From: a bacterium
GTDB taxonomy: Bacteria > UBP14 > UBA6098 > JAFGQG01
NCBI GenBank assembly: GCA_016930435.1
Contig: JAFGGQ010000120.1
Location: 1 to 7,852 of the forward strand
Direction of reading: 5' to 3'
Length of the DNA: 7,852 nucleotides
Shown here in pieces: positions 5,508-7,852 of this stretch. A program made the translations under genes and the position numbers. The notes beneath the pieces are model-generated. The model was not told where the DNA came from and searched no databases. It was given only the letters and a program-made list of their open reading frames with translations. How positions within the stretch are numbered: position 1 is the stretch's first letter; each line of letters begins with the position of its first letter.

Positions 5508-6135
5508 AGTATGCGAGATTTTCCACAGCCTGATCGGTGAGGGAAGTTATGTTGGTCAGAGAGCTATCATCCTTCGCCTGACCGGATGCAATCTCCGATG
5601 CCGTTGGTGTGATACAGCTTATGCCTGGAATGAAGGCGATGAATATGATTTGGATAGTATAATGAATAAGCTTCAAAAGTGGCCCTGCAAAAGGATTTTG
5701 GTCACCGGAGGCGAGCCCCTGATCCAGAACGACGTTTATGAGCTTTTTAACATCCTGCATCTTAATAATTTTGAAATATTATTAGAAACCAACGGATCCC
5801 TTGACCTCTCTCCACTGCCCGGTTACATCCATAAGATAATGGATCTTAAGCCCCCAGGCAGCGGTATGGATAAACACAATCTTTGGAAAAATCTGGATTA
5901 CATTCTACCCACCGATGATGTTAAATTTGTAATAATGGATAGAAATGATTTCGATTGGTCGATAAAAGTGGTAAAAAAATACGCTTTGAACACAAAAACC
6001 AGCGTTTATTTCACTGCTGTATGGGGAAAATTAAGCTCTGTTCAACTTGCCGAATGGATAAAAGAATGTAGGGAGGATATCCGCCTTGGATTTCAACTGC
6101 ATAAGATGTTATGGGGCGAAAAGAGGGGAGTGTGA
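5500..6135 (+). CDS. queE: 7-carboxy-7-deazaguanine synthase QueE (radical SAM)
   Basis: QueE rearranges 6-carboxytetrahydropterin to 7-carboxy-7-deazaguanine using S-adenosylmethionine and a [4Fe-4S] cluster. The 211-aa protein begins with FHSLIGEGSYVGQ (8-20), the usual opening. The cluster motif is Cys30-x3-Cys34-x2-Cys37 followed by DTAYAW. TGGEP (69-73) and LETNGS (95-100) contribute to SAM binding, and DLKPPGSG (115-122) is a conserved family block. The C-terminal RLGFQLHKMLWG matches the usual closing helix, so the protein is complete. The ATG overlaps the queD stop (ATGATTAA), implying translational coupling. queC starts 2 nt after its stop. Confidence 0.95.
   Translation: MIKVCEIFHSLIGEGSYVGQRAIILRLTGCNLRCRWCDTAYAWNEGDEYDLDSIMNKLQKWPCKRILVTGGEPLIQNDVYELFNILHLNNFEILLETNGSLDLSPLPGYIHKIMDLKPPGSGMDKHNLWKNLDYILPTDDVKFVIMDRNDFDWSIKVVKKYALNTKTSVYFTAVWGKLSSVQLAEWIKECREDIRLGFQLHKMLWGEKRGV
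6123..6130 (+). promoter_or_regulatory. Ribosome binding site of queC
   Basis: GAGGGGAG ends 7 nt before the ATG at 6138 and lies inside the 3' end of queE. It decides the queC start in favour of 6138 over an in-frame ATG at 6111. Confidence 0.75.
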
Positions 6136-6137
6136 TT

Positions 6138-6803
6138 ATGGAAAAGGCAGTTGTCCTGGTAAGCGGTGGGTTGGACAGTGCGGTTACACTGGCACTTGCC
6201 GCCCAACAATATGAGCTGATACTATTACATTTCAATTATGGGCAACTTACTGAACGAAGGGAGGGAAAAGCATTCCGAGCCCTTGCTGATCATTATAGGG
6301 TAAATGAGCGTCTCGAGATCAATATGCGGGAGCTGGGTCAATTCGGGAACTCGAGTTTGACCGATAAAAAGCTGCCTGTCCCCGAAGGATTGAAGAATGA
6401 TCAGCAAATACCTTCCACCTATGTCCCCTTTCGGAATGGCTTAATGCTGGCTTACGCTGCTGCCCTGGCGGAAGTTAAAAAAGGAAAACACATATTCATA
6501 GGAGTGGTTCAGACTGACAGTCCTGGATACCCAGATTGCCGGTCCGAATTCATTATTGCAATGGAAAAAGCTATTAATCTTGGCCGTAAACCAGAAAGCA
6601 AGGTACTGATTCATACCCCGATAATAAACCTCGCAAAATCCGAGGTGGTTAATGAAGGTATAATATTAGGTGTGCCATTCGAAATGACCTGGTCATGCTA
6701 CCAGCGGGAGGATATAGCCTGTGGAAAATGCACTTCTTGCCTGGGCAGATTAGAGGCATTTCAGAATGCAGGATTCAAAGACCCCTTAAAATACTGCGAA
6801 TAG
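6138..6803 (+). CDS. queC: 7-cyano-7-deazaguanine (preQ0) synthase QueC
   Basis: QueC uses ATP and ammonia to turn 7-carboxy-7-deazaguanine into preQ0, the nitrile precursor of queuosine and related modifications. The 221-aa protein has the PP-loop SGGLDS at 9-14, YVPFRN at 95-100, and DSPGYPDCR at 127-135, where the family usually has an aromatic-Ser-Gly-Tyr pattern. The zinc site is Cys187-x7-Cys195-x2-Cys198-x2-Cys201. The start at 6138 has a good ribosome site and puts the first strand MEKAVVLVSGG at the N-terminus, as in homologues. It is the last gene of the queDEC operon. GTP cyclohydrolase I (folE) and preQ0 reductase (queF) are not in the window, so the preceding and following steps must be encoded elsewhere. 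Confidence 0.96.
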   Translation: MEKAVVLVSGGLDSAVTLALAAQQYELILLHFNYGQLTERREGKAFRALADHYRVNERLEINMRELGQFGNSSLTDKKLPVPEGLKNDQQIPSTYVPFRNGLMLAYAAALAEVKKGKHIFIGVVQTDSPGYPDCRSEFIIAMEKAINLGRKPESKVLIHTPIINLAKSEVVNEGIILGVPFEMTWSCYQREDIACGKCTSCLGRLEAFQNAGFKDPLKYCE

Positions 6804-6864
6804 TATGCTGATTGCCTACCAGTGTTTTGAAATTACACATAGATTAACTCAAATAAATAACTAA

Positions 6865-6880
6865 AATTACCCCTGTAATT
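6865..6880 (-). terminator. Possible terminator of the flavin reductase gene
   Basis: AATTAC (6865-6870) and GTAATT (6875-6880) form a perfect 6-bp stem over a 4-nt loop. It overlaps the last codons and the stop of the flavin reductase. On the minus strand it is followed by TTTAGTTATTTATTTG. The stem is short and AT-rich, so efficiency is doubtful. No clear terminator for queC was seen in the 63 bp between the convergent genes. Confidence 0.35.
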
Positions 6881-7442
6881 CCTTCCCTATCGAAAACGCC
6901 TTCCCCACGTTTTCACCGACTGAGTAATAAGCCCTTGAGCCAAATGACCCATAAAGAATCGCCCTGGTTTTCTCAATACTGGGCCATCCCTTCTCATTGA
7001 GTACATCTTCATCCGCAATTACATCAATTATTTCGCCAATGAACTGGGTATGTAGTCCTATCTTGACCGATTTTAATAATTTGCATTCCAGGGCAAATGG
7101 GAACTCCTTGATGTAAGGTGCATTGACTACCTCGCTTTTCACCGGGGTCAACCCTGTTACATGAAATTTATCTATTTCATGGCCGGAGGCAATCCCTGCA
7201 TAGTCAGCTTCCCTTACATGATCTACAGAGGGAATGTTAACAGTAAAAGCTTCACTTGCTATTATATTATGGTAGGTAAGTGTAGCTTCCCGGAGAGCAA
7301 CCGCAACTGCGGGGGGATCGCTGCAGCAAATACCCCCCCAGGCAGCGTTCATCATGTTCGCATTCCCTTCTTTACTATAAGTTGCTATTATAAGCACCGG
7401 GTGCGGATGAATAACGGTCTTGGGTCCAATGTGAATTTTCAT
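6867..7442 (-). CDS. Flavin reductase family protein (flavoredoxin-like)
   Basis: This 191-aa protein matches the FMN-binding split-barrel flavin reductase family (PF01613), close to flavoredoxins. The opening [22 protein letters not shown], then [11 protein letters not shown] (27-37), [11 protein letters not shown] (41-51) and TYHNI (56-60) form the FMN-binding core. A late GxFxG-like segment, [10 protein letters not shown], follows. Members bind FMN and take part in electron transfer or reduce free flavin; the actual donor and acceptor cannot be told here. No signal peptide, so cytosolic. The start at 7442 is chosen because an AGGAGG lies 6 nt upstream and homologues start at this point. 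It converges on queC and is probably a single-gene unit. A link to the queuosine genes is not supported. Confidence 0.88.
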   Translation of the reverse strand: MKIHIGPKTVIHPHPVLIIATYSKEGNANMMNAAWGGICCSDPPAVAVALREATLTYHNIIASEAFTVNIPSVDHVREADYAGIASGHEIDKFHVTGLTPVKSEVVNAPYIKEFPFALECKLLKSVKIGLHTQFIGEIIDVIADEDVLNEKGWPSIEKTRAILYGSFGSRAYYSVGENVGKAFSIGKELQG

Positions 7443-7448
7443 AAAAGG

Positions 7449-7454
7449 CCTCCT
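7449..7454 (-). promoter_or_regulatory. Shine-Dalgarno site fixing the flavin reductase start
   Basis: A perfect AGGAGG on the minus strand ends 6 nt before the ATG at 7442. It rules in favour of this start over an in-frame ATG 14 codons upstream (7484). It is the strongest ribosome site in the window. Confidence 0.85.
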
Positions 7455-7491
7455 GAATTTGACTTTGTAATTTACTCTGTTCAATTCATTT

Positions 7492-7519
7492 ATAATATAA
7501 AAGGATTTGAACCTTGCAA
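7492..7519 (-). promoter_or_regulatory. Probable promoter of the flavin reductase gene
   Basis: On the minus strand TTGCAA (7514-7519) and TATTAT (7492-7497, five of six matches) are 16 nt apart. The predicted start near 7485 gives a leader of about 42 nt. The -35 is only four of six. Confidence 0.45.
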
Positions 7520-7551
7520 GAAATTTTTATAAATGGTTTATTAAAACCTTC

Positions 7552-7750
7552 GCCCCTTCAGGGCTTATATGATTGGTTATGTTGACACCCGGGGCGCTGC
7601 CACTGTTTATACGAAATTATCCCTTCGGGGTATCACTATTGATATGCTTTGATAATTATATTGGTTTCAGCTCCAACGGAGCGTGCTATTTTAGTTCAGG
7701 ACATCGTCCTGGATAAAATGACACTAAAATTGAATCAGCCCCAACGGGGC
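7552..7750. repeat. Array of short hairpin repeats (REP-like)
   Basis: At least five small palindromic units lie within 200 bp. GCCC/GGGC is at 7552-7564. TATCCC/GGGGTA, with a 3-nt TTC loop and one G-T pair, is at 7618-7632. GCTCC-AAC-GGAGC is at 7670-7682. CAGGAC-ATC-GTCCTG is at 7697-7711. GCCCC-AAC-GGGGC is at 7738-7750. A further degenerate half-unit (ACCCGGGGCG) is near 7587-7596. Stems differ in sequence but keep pairing, and most loops end in C; several units are preceded by CAG. The units at 7618 and 7738 are both followed by GTATCAC. Such hairpins are known as dispersed intergenic repeats in several phyla and are often mobilised by REP-associated tyrosine transposases, but no transposase is in the window. 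The remaining 7751-7852 holds no gene or structure I can support. Confidence 0.65.
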
Positions 7751-7852
7751 GCGGTGTATCACAATCTTAACCCAACTTTCCCTCATTGCGCTTGGGAATA
7801 GGCAAAATTTGGCATATTTCAGAGACATCATTCCCGTAACTCGTTATATATC

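Noticed and set aside
6111-6803. Longer queC start at 6111
   Set aside because: It adds nine residues ahead of the usual N-terminal strand and lacks a ribosome site, while 6138 has GAGGGGAG at good spacing.
6867-7484. Longer flavin reductase start at 7484
   Set aside because: The extra 14 residues lack a ribosome site and overlie the predicted transcript start near 7485; AGGAGG precedes the ATG at 7442.
7552-7750. CRISPR array
   Set aside because: Repeats are not identical, units are too short, spacing is irregular and no cas gene is present.

Overview
The window is an AT-rich bacterial chromosome segment. It encodes stable RNAs, tRNA-modification enzymes, queuosine-precursor enzymes, two unrecognised exported proteins and a flavin reductase. 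The tmRNA, bacterial MnmE, Sec-type signal peptides and TTGACA-type promoters show it is bacterial. The tmRNA tag (AGEKTNDDYSYALAA) resembles the DDYSYA-type tag I remember for green sulfur bacteria. Poor Shine-Dalgarno sites before several genes and a hairpin-repeat array also fit a lineage around Bacteroidota, Chlorobi, Calditrichota or related candidate phyla. This placement is a weak inference. No phage, integrase, transposase or CRISPR signal was seen.

Left part (1-1425, all minus strand). A probable promoter with an A/T-rich upstream element (1398-1443) drives tRNA-Lys(UUU), then tRNA-Lys(CUU), then ssrA (tmRNA), then an adenosine-specific-kinase (DUF355) gene that begins only 15 nt after the tmRNA CCA end. 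A separate promoter-like site precedes tRNA-Thr(UGU) at the window edge.

Middle part (1380-4611, minus strand). A three-gene operon starts from a good TTGACA-17-TATTTT promoter. It encodes a 272-aa exported two-domain beta-rich protein, a 246-aa exported cysteine-rich protein, and MnmE, with gaps of 29 and 24 nt. A hairpin with a T-rich tail ends it. A 611-bp AT-rich intergenic region follows, with no convincing gene but a perfect 9-bp inverted repeat.

Right part (5139-7852). queD, queE and queC (plus strand) are packed tightly: queD and queE overlap by 8 nt, and queE and queC are 2 nt apart. Together they convert 7,8-dihydroneopterin triphosphate to preQ0. A convergent flavoredoxin-like flavin reductase follows with its own promoter and a strong ribosome binding site. 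The last 300 bp hold an array of short hairpins with covarying stems.

The window is unusually rich in functions acting at the anticodon wobble base: MnmE acts on U34, including tRNA-Lys(UUU), whose gene lies next to mnmE, and the queuosine precursor is destined for G34. No clear new system was found. The best leads are the exported protein pair upstream of mnmE, the hairpin array, and the ssrA/adenosine-kinase read-through arrangement.
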